From Janthinobacterium violaceinigrum (GTDB lineage: Bacteria > Pseudomonadota > Gammaproteobacteria > Burkholderiales > Burkholderiaceae_D), in contig NZ_WFLI01000010.1 of NCBI RefSeq assembly GCF_009208555.1, positions 124,001-188,000 of the forward strand: a stretch of DNA of 64,000 nucleotides, written 5' to 3'. A program made the position numbers and the translations under genes. Positions 8,777 through 18,134 of this stretch are shown here, one piece after another; within the stretch, counting starts at the first letter, position 1; the number at the start of each line of letters is the position of its first letter. Under the pieces are notes generated by a model, which saw nothing but the letters and a program-made list of their open reading frames with translations, had not been told where the DNA came from and ran no database searches.

Positions 8777-10135
8777 TCACCGCAGCACCAGCGCCTTGAC
8801 CGTCTCCCAGGCCGTGCTGCCCGACTGCATGGCGCGCACCTGGTTGCGGCCTCCTTCCTTGGCCGCGTACAGGGCGCGGTCGGCGGCGACGAACAGGGCC
8901 TTGCGGTCGTCCAGCTGGTGCGGCTCGATGGTGGCCACGCCGATGCTGACGGTGATCCACGGCGAGGTGCTGGAGCGCGGGTGCGGCAGTTGCAGCGCTT
9001 CGATGTGCGTGCGGATGGCCTCGGCCAGCAGCATGGCGTTGCCGGCGTCCGTGTCGGCGAACAGCAGGACGAATTCCTCGCCACCGTAGCGGGCCGCCAG
9101 GTCGCCCGGGCGCGCGGCGTGCGAATCGATGGCTTGCGCCACCTGCTGCAGGCAGCTGTCGCCGGCCGGGTGGCCCAGGCTGTCGTTGTACAGCTTGAAA
9201 TGGTCGACGTCGAGCACCACCAGCGACAGGGCGCTGCCGCCACGCACGGCGCGCTGCCACTCTTTTTCCAGGAAGCTGTCGAAATGCCGGCGGTTGGCGA
9301 TCTTCGTCAGCGGGTCGAGATAGGCGGCGCGCTGCAGCGCGTCTTCCGACTGCTTGTGGTGCGTGATGTCGTGCAGCAGGCCGATATACAGGGGCTGGCG
9401 CAGATACATGGGCGTCAGGGTCAGGTCCATGCTGAGCGCCTCGCCGTTACGGTGGCGGATGGCCACTTCGCGCGTGCCGTGGTTGTGCGCCGTCTCCGGA
9501 TTGGCCGCGTACATGGCGAAGTAATCGAGGTATTCCTGCGTCACGAGAGGGCTGAGCAGCTCGGCGATGGAGCGCCCGGCCAGTTCGTTTTCGCGGTAGC
9601 CCAGGTACTGGTCGCAGGCGGGATTGGTGTACTGGATGCGGCCATCGGCCTCGATGATCAGCAAGCCCTCGGCCATGTTGTTGACGATGGTGCGCAGGCG
9701 CTCGGCCTGTTCCTGCTGCGTTTCATTGTTGCTGCGGATTTGCAGCTGGGCGCGCACGCGCGCGCACACTTCGGCCATGCGCAGCGGCTTGCCGATGTAA
9801 TCGACGGCGCCGCAGTCGAAGCCGGCCACCACGTCTTCCGTCTCCGTCTTGGCGCTCATGAAGATGACGGGGATGCGCTGCGTCAGCGGGTGCTGCTTGA
9901 GGCGGCGGCAGGTTTCGATGCCATCCATGTCCGGCATCAGCACGTCGAGCAGGATCAGGTCGGGATGGGCGCGCTGGGCGATGGCCAGCGCCCGTTCGCC
10001 GGACGTGGCGACATAGGTTTGATACCCCTGTTCGCTCATCAGCTTGCGCAGCAGCTCAAGGTTGGCCGGCGCATCATCGACAATCAAAATGGCGGCTACA
10101 CGCCGCTGGGAATGCCCCACACTGCCTGGACTCAT
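8777..10135 (-). CDS. response regulator-PAS-GGDEF diguanylate cyclase
   Basis: 452 residues, starting at MSPGSVGHSQ. The receiver domain (residues ~15-130) has the acidic pair in LIVDDAPAN and the phospho-acceptor Asp in LILLDVLMPDMDG. A PAS domain follows (~150-270: MAEGLLIIEADGRIQYTNPA). The C-terminal GGDEF domain (~285-445) has an intact RYGGEEF active site preceded five residues earlier by RPGD, a product-inhibition I-site (RxxD). It should make cyclic di-GMP in response to phosphorylation and be feedback-inhibited. No cognate histidine kinase is adjacent, so it is an orphan. The open frame extends 57 codons upstream, but those residues are Arg/Pro/His-rich shadow sequence. Confidence 0.92.
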   Translation of the reverse strand: MSPGSVGHSQRRVAAILIVDDAPANLELLRKLMSEQGYQTYVATSGERALAIAQRAHPDLILLDVLMPDMDGIETCRRLKQHPLTQRIPVIFMSAKTETEDVVAGFDCGAVDYIGKPLRMAEVCARVRAQLQIRSNNETQQEQAERLRTIVNNMAEGLLIIEADGRIQYTNPACDQYLGYRENELAGRSIAELLSPLVTQEYLDYFAMYAANPETAHNHGTREVAIRHRNGEALSMDLTLTPMYLRQPLYIGLLHDITHHKQSEDALQRAAYLDPLTKIANRRHFDSFLEKEWQRAVRGGSALSLVVLDVDHFKLYNDSLGHPAGDSCLQQVAQAIDSHAARPGDLAARYGGEEFVLLFADTDAGNAMLLAEAIRTHIEALQLPHPRSSTSPWITVSIGVATIEPHQLDDRKALFVAADRALYAAKEGGRNQVRAMQSGSTAWETVKALVLR

Positions 10136-10539
10136 TGCTTCCGGCCTTCTCGGATGTATTCTGCGATGCCAGCAGTTGCTGCACTTTCGGCGCTGCCGAA
10201 GCCCTGCATGCCGTGGCCGCCGCGGATGGCGGCAGGCAGGGTGGCAGCGGGAGTGTGGCCCTGGCCGCAGACCGCGGACCGTGAGCGCATGTACACGTGC
10301 AGTCAAAGGCTGACCGGGTTCAAATCTGATACAGCGCTCAAATCATACCGCTTTGCTAATTTTTTGGGTGAAAAATCGCTGCCGAGCGAGGCGATGAAAT
10401 ATTATTTTTATGCTACTTTTAAAAATAAATACACGAAGTTGCTGTCGTGAACGCGGATTTTAGGCGGAATAGATGCGTGCCCGTTGACGCCCGGGCAGCA
10501 GGGATGCGCCCCGCGGCATGCGGGGCGCAAGGGAGGCAA
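10136..10539. other. intergenic region between two minus-strand genes
   Basis: 404 bp with no convincing gene. An A/T-rich part (about 10320-10440) is the likely promoter region for the diguanylate cyclase on the minus strand. A GC hairpin, GCGCCCCGC at 10506-10514 pairing with GCGGGGCGC at 10520-10528, lies just past the aminotransferase stop. It lacks a T-tract on the minus strand, so it is at most a weak transcript end. Confidence 0.5.
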
Positions 10540-11733
10540 TTACATTTTTGCGGCGATCAGCTTGCCCAGGATGGCGATGCCTTCGCGGATGCGTTCCGGC
10601 GGCACCGTCACGAACGACAGGCGCAAGGTGTGCGTGTCCGGCGTGTTCGCGTAGAACGGCGCGCCCGGCACGAAGGCCACCTTGTTGGCGATGGCTTCGT
10701 CGAGCAGTTGCATCGCATCGATGTGTTTCGGCAGGGTGACCCAGATGAACATGCCGCCTTCCGGTTTCGTCCAGGTGACGCCGGCCGGGAAGTGCTCTTC
10801 CAGCGCCGACAGCATGGCCTGGCACTGGTTGCCGTACAGGCTGCGGATGCTGGGGATATGGCGGTCCAGGAAGCCATCCTTGATCACTTCATGCACGACC
10901 ATCTGCGTCAGCTGCGAGGTGTGCAGGTCGGCTGCCTGCTTGGCCAGTTCCAGGCGGCGCACCAGCGGCATCGGCGCCACCACGTAGCCCAGGCGGATGC
11001 CGGGCGTGAGCACTTTCGAGAACGAACCCATGTAGATCACGCCGTCCGGATTCATGTTGATCATCTTCGGATACGGCTCGCCGCTGTAGCTGAGGGCGCC
11101 GTACGGATCATCCTCGATCAGGGGCAGGCCGTGGCGGGCGCAGGTTTCCACCAGTTCCACGCGGCGCGCCACGGACAGGCTGCGGCCCGTGGGGTTCTGG
11201 AAGTTCGGCAGCGCGTACAACAGGCGCGCGCCCTCGGCGACGGGGTTGACCGACGACGGCACCAGGCCTTCGTCATCGGTGTCGACGGAAACGAATTCGG
11301 GACGGTAGACGGAAAACGCCTGCAGGGCGCCCAGGTAGCTGGGGGTTTCCACCAGGACCTTGCTGCCTTCGTCGATCAGGACCTTGCCCAGCAAGTCCAG
11401 CGCCTGCTGCGAGCCGGACGTCATCAGCACCTGTTCCGGCGCGATGGTGCTGCCAGTACTGGAGAGCGAGTCGGCGATCCACTGGCGCAGCGGCAGGTAG
11501 CCGTCGGTGGGACCGTATTGCAGGGCCACCTTGCCATTGTTCGACAGGACCTTGTCGAAGGCCGTCTTCATTTCTTCCACAGGGAAGGTGGCGGGCGAGG
11601 GCAGGCCGCCGGCAAACGAGATGATCTCGGGACGCTGCGTGATCTTCAGGATTTCGCGGATGAACGAGCTTTGCAGCTGTTCCGCGCGTTCGGCAAAGCG
11701 CCATTGGATCGGATTCGGATTTTCAATTTTCAT
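10540..11733 (-). CDS. PLP-dependent aminotransferase, fold type I (2-aminoadipate/LysN-like)
   Basis: 397 residues. The class I/II aminotransferase fold shows FAGGLPSPATFP near the N-terminus, ALPNFQNPTGRS, IEDDPYGALSYSGE, and the PLP lysine in SFSKVLTPGIRLGY. These features match the stand-alone 2-aminoadipate or broad-specificity aminotransferases related to the C-terminal domain of MocR regulators. It probably transaminates aromatic, branched-chain or aminoadipate-type amino acids with 2-oxoglutarate. A long open frame runs upstream through the next gene, but the MKIENPNPIQW start at 11731-11733 fits family N-termini. An EamA exporter lies 176 bp upstream on the same strand, and a MocR-type regulator beyond it. 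Substrate unproven. Confidence 0.88.
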   Translation of the reverse strand: MKIENPNPIQWRFAERAEQLQSSFIREILKITQRPEIISFAGGLPSPATFPVEEMKTAFDKVLSNNGKVALQYGPTDGYLPLRQWIADSLSSTGSTIAPEQVLMTSGSQQALDLLGKVLIDEGSKVLVETPSYLGALQAFSVYRPEFVSVDTDDEGLVPSSVNPVAEGARLLYALPNFQNPTGRSLSVARRVELVETCARHGLPLIEDDPYGALSYSGEPYPKMINMNPDGVIYMGSFSKVLTPGIRLGYVVAPMPLVRRLELAKQAADLHTSQLTQMVVHEVIKDGFLDRHIPSIRSLYGNQCQAMLSALEEHFPAGVTWTKPEGGMFIWVTLPKHIDAMQLLDEAIANKVAFVPGAPFYANTPDTHTLRLSFVTVPPERIREGIAILGKLIAAKM

Positions 11734-11909
11734 ACGAGTCTCACAGAAGATGCCGAGCTGCGCCGGCTGGATTTGTTGGCCCGCTTGTGGCGGTGCGTGC
11801 GCGAGCGGCGCCGGATAGGCGCCGCCAAGGTGCTGCGGTATTGTACGGCTTGCACGCCGCTCTGCCCATCCGCACGCGCAAGGGCGTTGCAAATGGGCGT
11901 CAAGCAGCG

Positions 11910-12821
11910 TTACTTCAGCTTGCGTCCGATCGCCACCACGGCGATCACGGCGCCGGCAAACAGCAGGCTGGCGCCTTCGAGCGGCTCGTGCAGCAGCACG
12001 GCCGCGCCCACCAGGGTGAGGAAAGGCTGCAGCAGCTGCGTCTGTCCCACGCGGGCCACGCCGCCCAGCGCCATGCCCCGGTACCAGAAAAAGAAACCGA
12101 TAAACATGGAAAACACGGAGATGTAGGCAAAGCCCAGCCAGGCCGCGGCGCTGGCCTGCGCCATCAGCGCGCGCTGCGGCCAGGCGCTCCACAGCACCAC
12201 GGGCAAGACAAAAGGCACGGCCAGCAGCAGCGCCCAGGAAATCACGTGCTGGCCCGGCATGGCTTGCGCCAGGCGCCCCCCTTCCGCGTAGCCGAGCGCG
12301 CCCAGCAGCACGGCGGCGAACATCAGCCAGTCGGCCAGGTGGAAGCTGCCGCCGCCCTGGCGCAGGGCGAAGGCCACCACCAGCGCCGTGCCGAGCAGGG
12401 CCATCAGCCAGAACGCGGGGGACGGGCGTTCCTTGCCGCGCAGTACGGCAAACACGGCCGTGGCCAGCGGCAGGATGCCCACCAGCACGGCGCCGTGCGA
12501 AGCGGGCAGGCTGCGCATGGCGATCGACGTCAGCCAGGGGAAACCCAGCACGCAGCCCAGCGAGACGAGCGCCAGCGGCAGCCACTGCTCGCGCCGCGGC
12601 AGGGGCGCGCGCTGGTGCCAGAGCCACAGCCCGGCCAGGCTGGCGGCCACCAGGGCGCGGCCCAGGGCGACAAAAGTGGGGTCGAGTTCGGCCACGGCCA
12701 GGCGCGTAAACGGCAGGGTCAGGCTGAAGAGGGCGACGGCGATCAGGCCCAGCAACAGGCCTTGGCGGTCGGCGCCAAGGCGCAGGGAGTGGCTGGAGGA
12801 AGTGCTGGCGTGCGATGGCAT
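11910..12821 (-). CDS. EamA-family (DMT superfamily) inner-membrane transporter
   Basis: 303 residues starting at MPSHASTSSSHS. About ten hydrophobic segments are arranged as two five-helix EamA repeats (first ~residues 20-150, second ~165-300), with a basic C-terminus (AIGRKLK). EamA proteins usually export amino acids or other metabolites. It is divergent from a MocR-type regulator and upstream of an aminotransferase, which suggests export or detoxification of an amino compound under that regulator; this is inference. An open frame extends 28 codons upstream, but the internal ATG gives the usual short cytosolic tail. Confidence 0.85.
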   Translation of the reverse strand: MPSHASTSSSHSLRLGADRQGLLLGLIAVALFSLTLPFTRLAVAELDPTFVALGRALVAASLAGLWLWHQRAPLPRREQWLPLALVSLGCVLGFPWLTSIAMRSLPASHGAVLVGILPLATAVFAVLRGKERPSPAFWLMALLGTALVVAFALRQGGGSFHLADWLMFAAVLLGALGYAEGGRLAQAMPGQHVISWALLLAVPFVLPVVLWSAWPQRALMAQASAAAWLGFAYISVFSMFIGFFFWYRGMALGGVARVGQTQLLQPFLTLVGAAVLLHEPLEGASLLFAGAVIAVVAIGRKLK

Positions 12822-12904
12822 GGGTATCCTGGTACGGGTGGCATGGGTGAAGGCGGCGGGGTGGATGAATGCGCCCCATCCTGCTATCCTAGAGCCGAAT
12901 AGCA

Positions 12905-12948
12905 ATACAGTACAAATACACTTTCACGCATAATTTCACATACTGTCA
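12905..12948. promoter_or_regulatory. candidate MocR operator, spaced inverted repeat
   Basis: ATACAGTA at 12905-12912 and TACTGTCA at 12941-12948 form an imperfect inverted pair, 28 bp apart, in the divergent promoter between the EamA gene and the MocR-type regulator. Such regulators commonly bind repeated half-sites beside their own gene and a divergent target. Not tested. Confidence 0.4.
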
Positions 12949-12955
12949 TGGTCAA

Positions 12956-14374
12956 ATGAGTCATACACTTCCTTTGCTGTCGCGCGCCTCGGGCGAAACC
13001 CTGATCGACCAGATCGCGCGCTCGCTGGCGGCGCGCATCGATGACAAGCTGCTGCGCGGCGGCGCGCGCATGCCGTCGATCCGCCAGTGCGCCGCCACGC
13101 TGGGCGTGTCGTGCGCCACGGTGGTGGCCAGTTACGACAAGCTGGTGGCGCGCGGCTATCTCGAATCGCGGCGCGGCGCCGGCTTTTTCGTGCGCGAGCG
13201 TTCGCCCCTGAATACGCCGGTGCCGCCCGCTGGCGTGCTGGATGCGGCGGCGCAGCCCATGGACGTGGTGTGGCTGATCCGTAATATGTTCCGCCAGACG
13301 CCGGCCATCCCCGCGCCCGGCTCCGGCATGCTGCCCGCCGAATGGCTCGATGGCGACCTGGTGGCGCGCGCCTTGCGCGACGTCAGCCGCCAGCCCGGCA
13401 ATTTGCTGCTGGGCTACGGCGCACCGCAGGGTTTCCTGCCGCTGCGCCAGCAGCTGCAACTGAAGCTGGCGGAGATGGAAATCGCCTGCCCGCCCGAACA
13501 GATCGTCACCACGGTGGGCGTGATGCAGGCGCTGGACCTGGTGGCGCGCGAGTTCGTGCGTCCCGGTGAAACGATTTTCGTCGACGATCCTGCGTATTGG
13601 CTGATGTTCGGCGCGTTTGCCGCCATGGGCATGCACGTCATCGGCATCCCGCGCCTGGCCGACGGCCCTGACATCGCCGTGCTGGCCGAGCTGGCGGCCC
13701 TGCACCGCCCCAGGCTGTACGTGATCAATTCGGTGCTGCACAACCCCAGTTCGACGTCGCTGTCGGCGGCCAAGGCTTTCCAGGTGCTGCGCCTGGCCGA
13801 ACAGCACGACTTCCTGCTCGTCGAAGATGATATCTATTGCGACATGCACCCGGGCGGCGCCGTGCAGCCGGCCACGCGCCTGGCTGCGCTGGACCAGCTG
13901 CGCCGCGTGATTTACCTGGGCGGCTTTTCCAAGAGCCTGGCGGCGAACCTGCGCGTGGGCTTCATCGCCACCTCGCCGGAGCGGGCGCAGCGCCTGGCCG
14001 ACCGCAAGATGCTGGCCACCTTGACCACCAGCGACATCGGCGAGCGCGTGGTGTACAAAATCCTCTCGCAGGGGCTGTACCGCAAGCATGCGGAGCGCCT
14101 GCGCGCGCGGCTCGACAAGGTGCGCGAGAGCACGTACCGCAAGGTCGAGCAGGCGGGCCTGCGTTTCGATCCTGCGCCGGCCGGCATGTTCGTGTGGGCC
14201 GATGCGGGTTGCGACACGAATCTGCTGGCCGAAAAGGCGCTGGCCGAGGGGCTGGTGCTGGCGCCGGGCAGCCTGTTTTCCCCGCGCCAGCTGCCGTCGA
14301 CCCGCATGCGCCTGAACCTGGCCACCGTGCAGGATGAGCGCATCTGGGCATTCCTGGGCCGCGCACTGCGGTAA
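12956..14374 (+). CDS. MocR-type regulator: GntR winged helix fused to aminotransferase domain
   Basis: 472 residues. The N-terminal GntR winged helix-turn-helix (residues ~12-80) includes SLAARIDDKLLRGGARMPSI and a recognition region around ATLGVSCATVVASYDKLVARG. A fold-type-I aminotransferase-like domain follows (~100-470) with HNPSSTSLS, VEDDIYCDMHPG and the PLP lysine in GGFSKSLAANLRVGF. MocR proteins sense PLP or PLP-amino compounds rather than act as enzymes. Divergent from the EamA transporter with 134 bp between starts, so that gene is its likely target, possibly together with the aminotransferase beyond. Confidence 0.9.
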   Translation: MSHTLPLLSRASGETLIDQIARSLAARIDDKLLRGGARMPSIRQCAATLGVSCATVVASYDKLVARGYLESRRGAGFFVRERSPLNTPVPPAGVLDAAAQPMDVVWLIRNMFRQTPAIPAPGSGMLPAEWLDGDLVARALRDVSRQPGNLLLGYGAPQGFLPLRQQLQLKLAEMEIACPPEQIVTTVGVMQALDLVAREFVRPGETIFVDDPAYWLMFGAFAAMGMHVIGIPRLADGPDIAVLAELAALHRPRLYVINSVLHNPSSTSLSAAKAFQVLRLAEQHDFLLVEDDIYCDMHPGGAVQPATRLAALDQLRRVIYLGGFSKSLAANLRVGFIATSPERAQRLADRKMLATLTTSDIGERVVYKILSQGLYRKHAERLRARLDKVRESTYRKVEQAGLRFDPAPAGMFVWADAGCDTNLLAEKALAEGLVLAPGSLFSPRQLPSTRMRLNLATVQDERIWAFLGRALR

Positions 14375-14405
14375 ACTGGACATTTCATGACATTCGGCAG
14401 GGGCT

Positions 14406-14431
14406 CTTGAAATCGCCTGTAGCATCCCCAA
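14406..14431 (+). promoter_or_regulatory. sigma-32 heat-shock promoter of htpG
   Basis: CTTGAAA at 14406-14412, a 13-bp spacer, then CCCCAA at 14426-14431. This matches the RpoH consensus (CTTGAAA, 13-15 bp, CCCCAT) at all but the last base. It lies 41 bp upstream of the htpG ATG, the expected place for a heat-shock promoter. Confidence 0.8.
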
Positions 14432-14472
14432 CTCCGTAGAATCCGTCCCATCCACAAGACTATGAGGTAAAA

Positions 14473-16392
14473 ATGGCTGTCTCCGAAAAGCAAACCCTGG
14501 GTTTTCAGACCGAAGTGAAGCAGATGCTGCACCTGATGATCCATTCCCTGTACTCGAACAAGGAAATCTTCCTGCGCGAATTGATCTCGAACGCGTCCGA
14601 CGCGGCCGACAAATTGCGCTTTGAAGCGATCGATAACGACGCCCTGTACGGCAACGATCACGAATTGAAGATCAAGGTCAGCTTCGACAAGGATGCGCGC
14701 ACCATCACCATTTCCGACAACGGCATCGGCATGACCCGCGACGAGGCGATCTCGCACCTGGGCACCATCGCCAAGTCGGGCACCAAGGAATTCTTCGGCA
14801 AGCTGTCGGGCGACCAGCAGCAGGACGCGGCCCTGATCGGCCAGTTCGGCGTGGGCTTCTATTCCGGCTTCATCGTGGCCGACAAGATCACCGTCGAAAC
14901 GCGCCGCGCCGGCGTGGACGCCTCCGAAGGCGTGCGCTGGGAGTCAAGCGGCGAAGGCGACTACAGCATCGAATCGATCGACAAGCCATCGCGCGGCACG
15001 GACATCATCCTGCACCTGCGCGAAGGCGAGGACGAGTTGCTGTCGAGCTGGAAGATCAAATCCATCATCCGCAAGTATTCGGACCATATCTCGCTGCCGA
15101 TCGTGATGCAGAAGGAAGAGTGGGACGAAGAGAAAAAAGAAACCGTCCTGAAAGACGAATTCGAAACCGTCAACCAGGCCAGCGCCCTGTGGGCCCGCAA
15201 CAAGGCCGACATTACGCCGGAACAGTACGACGAGTTCTACAAGCATGTGTCGCACGACTTCCAGGCGCCGCTCACGCACACGCACAACCGCGTCGAAGGC
15301 CGCAGCGAGTACACGCAGCTGCTGTACATCCCGGCCAAGGCACCGTTCGACATGTGGGACCGCAACAAGCGCGGCGGCATCAAGCTGTACGTCAAGCGCG
15401 TCTTCATCATGGACGATGCCGAGCAATTGATGCCGACCTACCTGCGTTTCGTGCGCGGGGTGATCGACTCGGCCGACCTGCCGCTGAACGTATCGCGTGA
15501 AATTCTGCAGGAATCGCGCGACGTGAAAGTGATCCGCGAAGGCTCGACCAAGCGCGTGCTGGGCATGCTGGAAGAACTGGCGAACGCGGACGAGCAGGAC
15601 AAGAAAGACAAGTACGCCGTCTTCTGGAAGGAATTCGGCCAGGTGCTGAAAGAAGGCATCGGCGAAGATGCGGCCAACAAGGAGCGTCTGGCCAAGCTGC
15701 TGCGCTTTGCCTCGACGGCCAACGACAGCGATGAGCAAATCACCTCGTTCGCCGACTACGTGGCGCGCATGAAGGAAGGCCAGGACAAGATCTACTACGT
15801 CACGGCCGACAATTACGCCGCCGCCAAGAACAGCCCGCACCTGGAAATCTTCCGCAAGAAGGGTGTCGAAGTGCTGCTGCTGACGGACCGTGTCGATGAA
15901 TGGATGCTGTCCTTCCTGCAGGATTTCGAAGGCAAGGAACTGGTCTCCGTCGCCAAGGGCGGCCTGGATCTGGGCGCGCTGGAAGACGAAGCGGAAAAGA
16001 AAGAGCACGAAGAAACGGAAACCTCGTACGCCGACCTGGTAGGCAAGATGAAGACCGTGCTGGCCGACAAGGCCAAGGACGTGCGCGTGACGTTCCGCCT
16101 GACCGATTCGCCAGCCTGCCTGGTGGCCGATGAAAACGAATTGTCGGGCAACCTGCTGCGCATGCTCAAAGCTGCGGGCCAGAGCGCGCCGGAATCGAAG
16201 CCGATTCTGGAAATCAATCCGAACCACCCGCTGGTGACGCGTTTGAAGTATGAAGACGCGGAAGGCGGCAAGTTCGGCGACTGGGCCAACATCCTGTTCG
16301 ACCAGGCCATGCTGGCCGAAGGCGGTTCGCTGGCCGATCCGGCCAGTTTCGTGAAACGCCTGAACGAATTGCTGCTCAATACGGCGAAGTAA
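14473..16392 (+). CDS. htpG: HtpG, bacterial Hsp90 chaperone
   Basis: 639 residues, full length for the family. The GHKL ATPase N-domain shows [20 protein letters not shown], the Asp-containing DNGIGM motif and GQFGVGFYS. The middle domain (~residues 230-500) includes VKRVFIMDD and [11 protein letters not shown], and the C-terminal dimerisation domain ends near NELLLNTAK. It is an ATP-dependent chaperone in the cytoplasm that acts late in folding, together with DnaK. Regulation by sigma-32 is supported by the promoter at 14406. It is a single-gene unit closed by a strong hairpin terminator. Confidence 0.98.
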   Translation: MAVSEKQTLGFQTEVKQMLHLMIHSLYSNKEIFLRELISNASDAADKLRFEAIDNDALYGNDHELKIKVSFDKDARTITISDNGIGMTRDEAISHLGTIAKSGTKEFFGKLSGDQQQDAALIGQFGVGFYSGFIVADKITVETRRAGVDASEGVRWESSGEGDYSIESIDKPSRGTDIILHLREGEDELLSSWKIKSIIRKYSDHISLPIVMQKEEWDEEKKETVLKDEFETVNQASALWARNKADITPEQYDEFYKHVSHDFQAPLTHTHNRVEGRSEYTQLLYIPAKAPFDMWDRNKRGGIKLYVKRVFIMDDAEQLMPTYLRFVRGVIDSADLPLNVSREILQESRDVKVIREGSTKRVLGMLEELANADEQDKKDKYAVFWKEFGQVLKEGIGEDAANKERLAKLLRFASTANDSDEQITSFADYVARMKEGQDKIYYVTADNYAAAKNSPHLEIFRKKGVEVLLLTDRVDEWMLSFLQDFEGKELVSVAKGGLDLGALEDEAEKKEHEETETSYADLVGKMKTVLADKAKDVRVTFRLTDSPACLVADENELSGNLLRMLKAAGQSAPESKPILEINPNHPLVTRLKYEDAEGGKFGDWANILFDQAMLAEGGSLADPASFVKRLNELLLNTAK

Positions 16393-16414
16393 TTTCCTGA
16401 CCGCAAACGTCGGC

Positions 16415-16453
16415 AAGCCGGCCCTTTCCTCGTGAAAGGGCCGGCTTTTTTTA
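16415..16453 (+). terminator. intrinsic terminator of htpG
   Basis: Perfect 14-bp stem (AAGCCGGCCCTTTC at 16415-16428 with GAAAGGGCCGGCTT at 16434-16447), a 5-nt loop and a run of Ts. Confidence 0.93.
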
Positions 16454-16492
16454 TGCTACAGTGCGCGATTATTTTATTTTATGGAAAAAGCA

Positions 16493-16930
16493 ATGGCGCA
16501 TTGCCCGGCATGTGACAGTTCCAACGTTCAACGCCTCTCCATGGTGCATGCCTCCGGCATTTCAGGCACATCGACCCATATGTCGGGCAGGATAGATGGT
16601 GATTTCATCCACGGCCATGCGCATACGCACAGCCAGACCTTGCTGTCGCGCCAGGCCGCCAGGCCGACGATGCAGACCCACCAGAAGGCAGGGCTGATCG
16701 TGCTGGGCGTGATCATTTTTGTCATCGCCGCCGTCGTCTTTTACCAGGCTGGCGCAAATGGCCTGTTCTGGATCTTCGTGGCAGGGGGCGTCGCGTCCAT
16801 CGCCTTGTCGCAAACGACCTTCGTCGCCAATTGGGACAAGGAGGCCGCCGCCCTGCAGGACAAATATGCGCGCACTTTCATGTGCCATGCCTGCGGCCAC
16901 CGCTTCGTTCCCGTACTCAAGCAGCCATGA
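16493..16930 (+). CDS. small zinc-ribbon membrane protein
   Basis: 145 residues from ATG 16493 (an in-frame ATG at 16481 would add four, but only the inner ATG has a GGAAA ribosome-binding site). An N-terminal CPAC and a C-terminal CHACGHRF form a likely split zinc ribbon. A His-rich stretch (HGHAHTHSQ) lies between them, then two hydrophobic segments near residues 65-85 and 90-110. It looks like an inner-membrane protein with both Cys pairs in the cytosol. Function unknown. Its stop overlaps the next start (ATGA), so the two small membrane proteins form an operon. Confidence 0.7.
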   Translation: MAHCPACDSSNVQRLSMVHASGISGTSTHMSGRIDGDFIHGHAHTHSQTLLSRQAARPTMQTHQKAGLIVLGVIIFVIAAVVFYQAGANGLFWIFVAGGVASIALSQTTFVANWDKEAAALQDKYARTFMCHACGHRFVPVLKQP

Positions 16931-17292
16931 AAATCCGTTTGATGGCGGGCCTGGGCGCGCATGCGCTGGGCTGCCTGCTGTTTATCGCGTTGAGCTGGCT
17001 GGGATTTTTCCTGTACACGCAGCTGTTCGGCAGCCTTGGCTCGCGCGGCGTGGCGGGCGGCCTGGCCTTGCTGCTGGTGTTTTATGTGTATGCGGGCACG
17101 AATCTGTTGCTGGCGCTGCTGCCGCCTGGCAGGATGAAAGCGCTGCTGTGCGGCTTGCTGGGTGCGGCCGTGCTCGCGTATCTGCTGCCCCAGCATCCGC
17201 TGCGGGCCATCTACTTCAGCGTGCTGTCGGGCAGCTTGAGCTGGCTGGCCGTGCTGGCCAGCGCGCGTTTAAGCGGATACCTGCGCGGCTGA
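16927..17292 (+). CDS. small multi-span membrane protein, unknown
   Basis: 121 residues with four predicted hydrophobic segments (around residues 8-30, 42-62, 70-88 and 95-115), short loops and no recognised motif. The ATG overlaps the upstream stop (ATGA), so it is probably translationally coupled to the zinc-ribbon gene. Its 3' end overlaps the end of the convergent hydrolase gene by 24 bp. Confidence 0.65.
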   Translation: MKIRLMAGLGAHALGCLLFIALSWLGFFLYTQLFGSLGSRGVAGGLALLLVFYVYAGTNLLLALLPPGRMKALLCGLLGAAVLAYLLPQHPLRAIYFSVLSGSLSWLAVLASARLSGYLRG

Positions 17293-18000
17293 CAGGGCGT
17301 TGACAAAGGCGGCGACGGCGCCGGCTGCCGCTGCCGGCGCCGCCTGCAGCAGCATGTGCGGCGCGGCGATATCGGCCAGCTGCGTGCCCGGTGCCAGGCG
17401 CGCGATGTGCAGCGCATTGGCGGGCGGCACCAGGCGGTCGTGGTGGGCGCGCAGATACAGTACGGGCAGGCTGCCGCGCGCGAAGCTGCGCGAGGCGTCG
17501 GTTTCCAGCACGGCGCGCAGGCGCTGGCGCAGCACGCCAGGGGGTACCTGCGCCAGCGCCCCCGCCAGCTCTGCCTGCAATTGCGGCGTGGCATAGGGTG
17601 CCAGCAGCGCCTGGCGCAGGGCGAAGCCGGGCAGGGCGCCAAAGGGGAGCAGATCCAGCAGGTGGCGCAGCGGCGCCAGCATCGGGCGCGGATTGCGCAC
17701 GAACGAACAGCACAGGACCAGGGCTTGCATGCCGGGCGGCGGCGCGGCGCGCAGGGCGGCGCCCAGCGGTCCCGAAAACGACTCGGCCAGCACCACGAAA
17801 GGGCGGTCGCGCGGCAGGCGCTCGCGCACGAACGCTTCCAGTGCCGCGTAGTCCAGCGGTACGGCCGGGTAGGCGATGGCCCGGGTGCCGATGGCTGCCT
17901 GCGCGTGCAGGGCGGCCTCAAAATGCCGGAACAGACTGGCCGTGCCATCCATGCCGGGCAGGAGGACAAGCAGGGGCGAGGCAGGGGATGGTATCGTCAT
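17269..18000 (-). CDS. alpha/beta-hydrolase fold protein
   Basis: 243 residues from MTIPSPAS (an in-frame ATG at 18012 would add four). The oxyanion region is LLVLLPGMDGTASLF, the nucleophile elbow is LAESFSGPLG (AESFSG in place of GxSxG), an acid is likely in RAHHDRLVPP, and a late His lies in APHMLLQ. This is the usual Ser-Asp-His order. It is cytoplasmic with no signal peptide and unknown substrate. Similar short hydrolases are often called pimeloyl-ACP-carboxyl-esterase-like, but nothing here supports a biotin role. The 3' end overlaps the convergent membrane-protein gene. Confidence 0.75.
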   Translation of the reverse strand: MTIPSPASPLLVLLPGMDGTASLFRHFEAALHAQAAIGTRAIAYPAVPLDYAALEAFVRERLPRDRPFVVLAESFSGPLGAALRAAPPPGMQALVLCCSFVRNPRPMLAPLRHLLDLLPFGALPGFALRQALLAPYATPQLQAELAGALAQVPPGVLRQRLRAVLETDASRSFARGSLPVLYLRAHHDRLVPPANALHIARLAPGTQLADIAAPHMLLQAAPAAAAGAVAAFVNALSAAQVSA

Positions 18001-18134
18001 TGCGGCCATCATAGCAGCCCCGCCGGCGCACGCGCCGTCCGCCAGCCGCGCCGCATGGGGGCTGAGGCCATGCTAGAATCGCCGGCGCGCCCTGCGTGGC
18101 CGCAATTGCGGCCAAATCCCCGACTGACAGAATC

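Noticed and set aside
10136..10306. 57-codon upstream extension of the diguanylate cyclase
   Set aside because: Arg/Pro/His/Cys-rich residues unlike any receiver N-terminus. The internal ATG at 10135 gives the normal protein.
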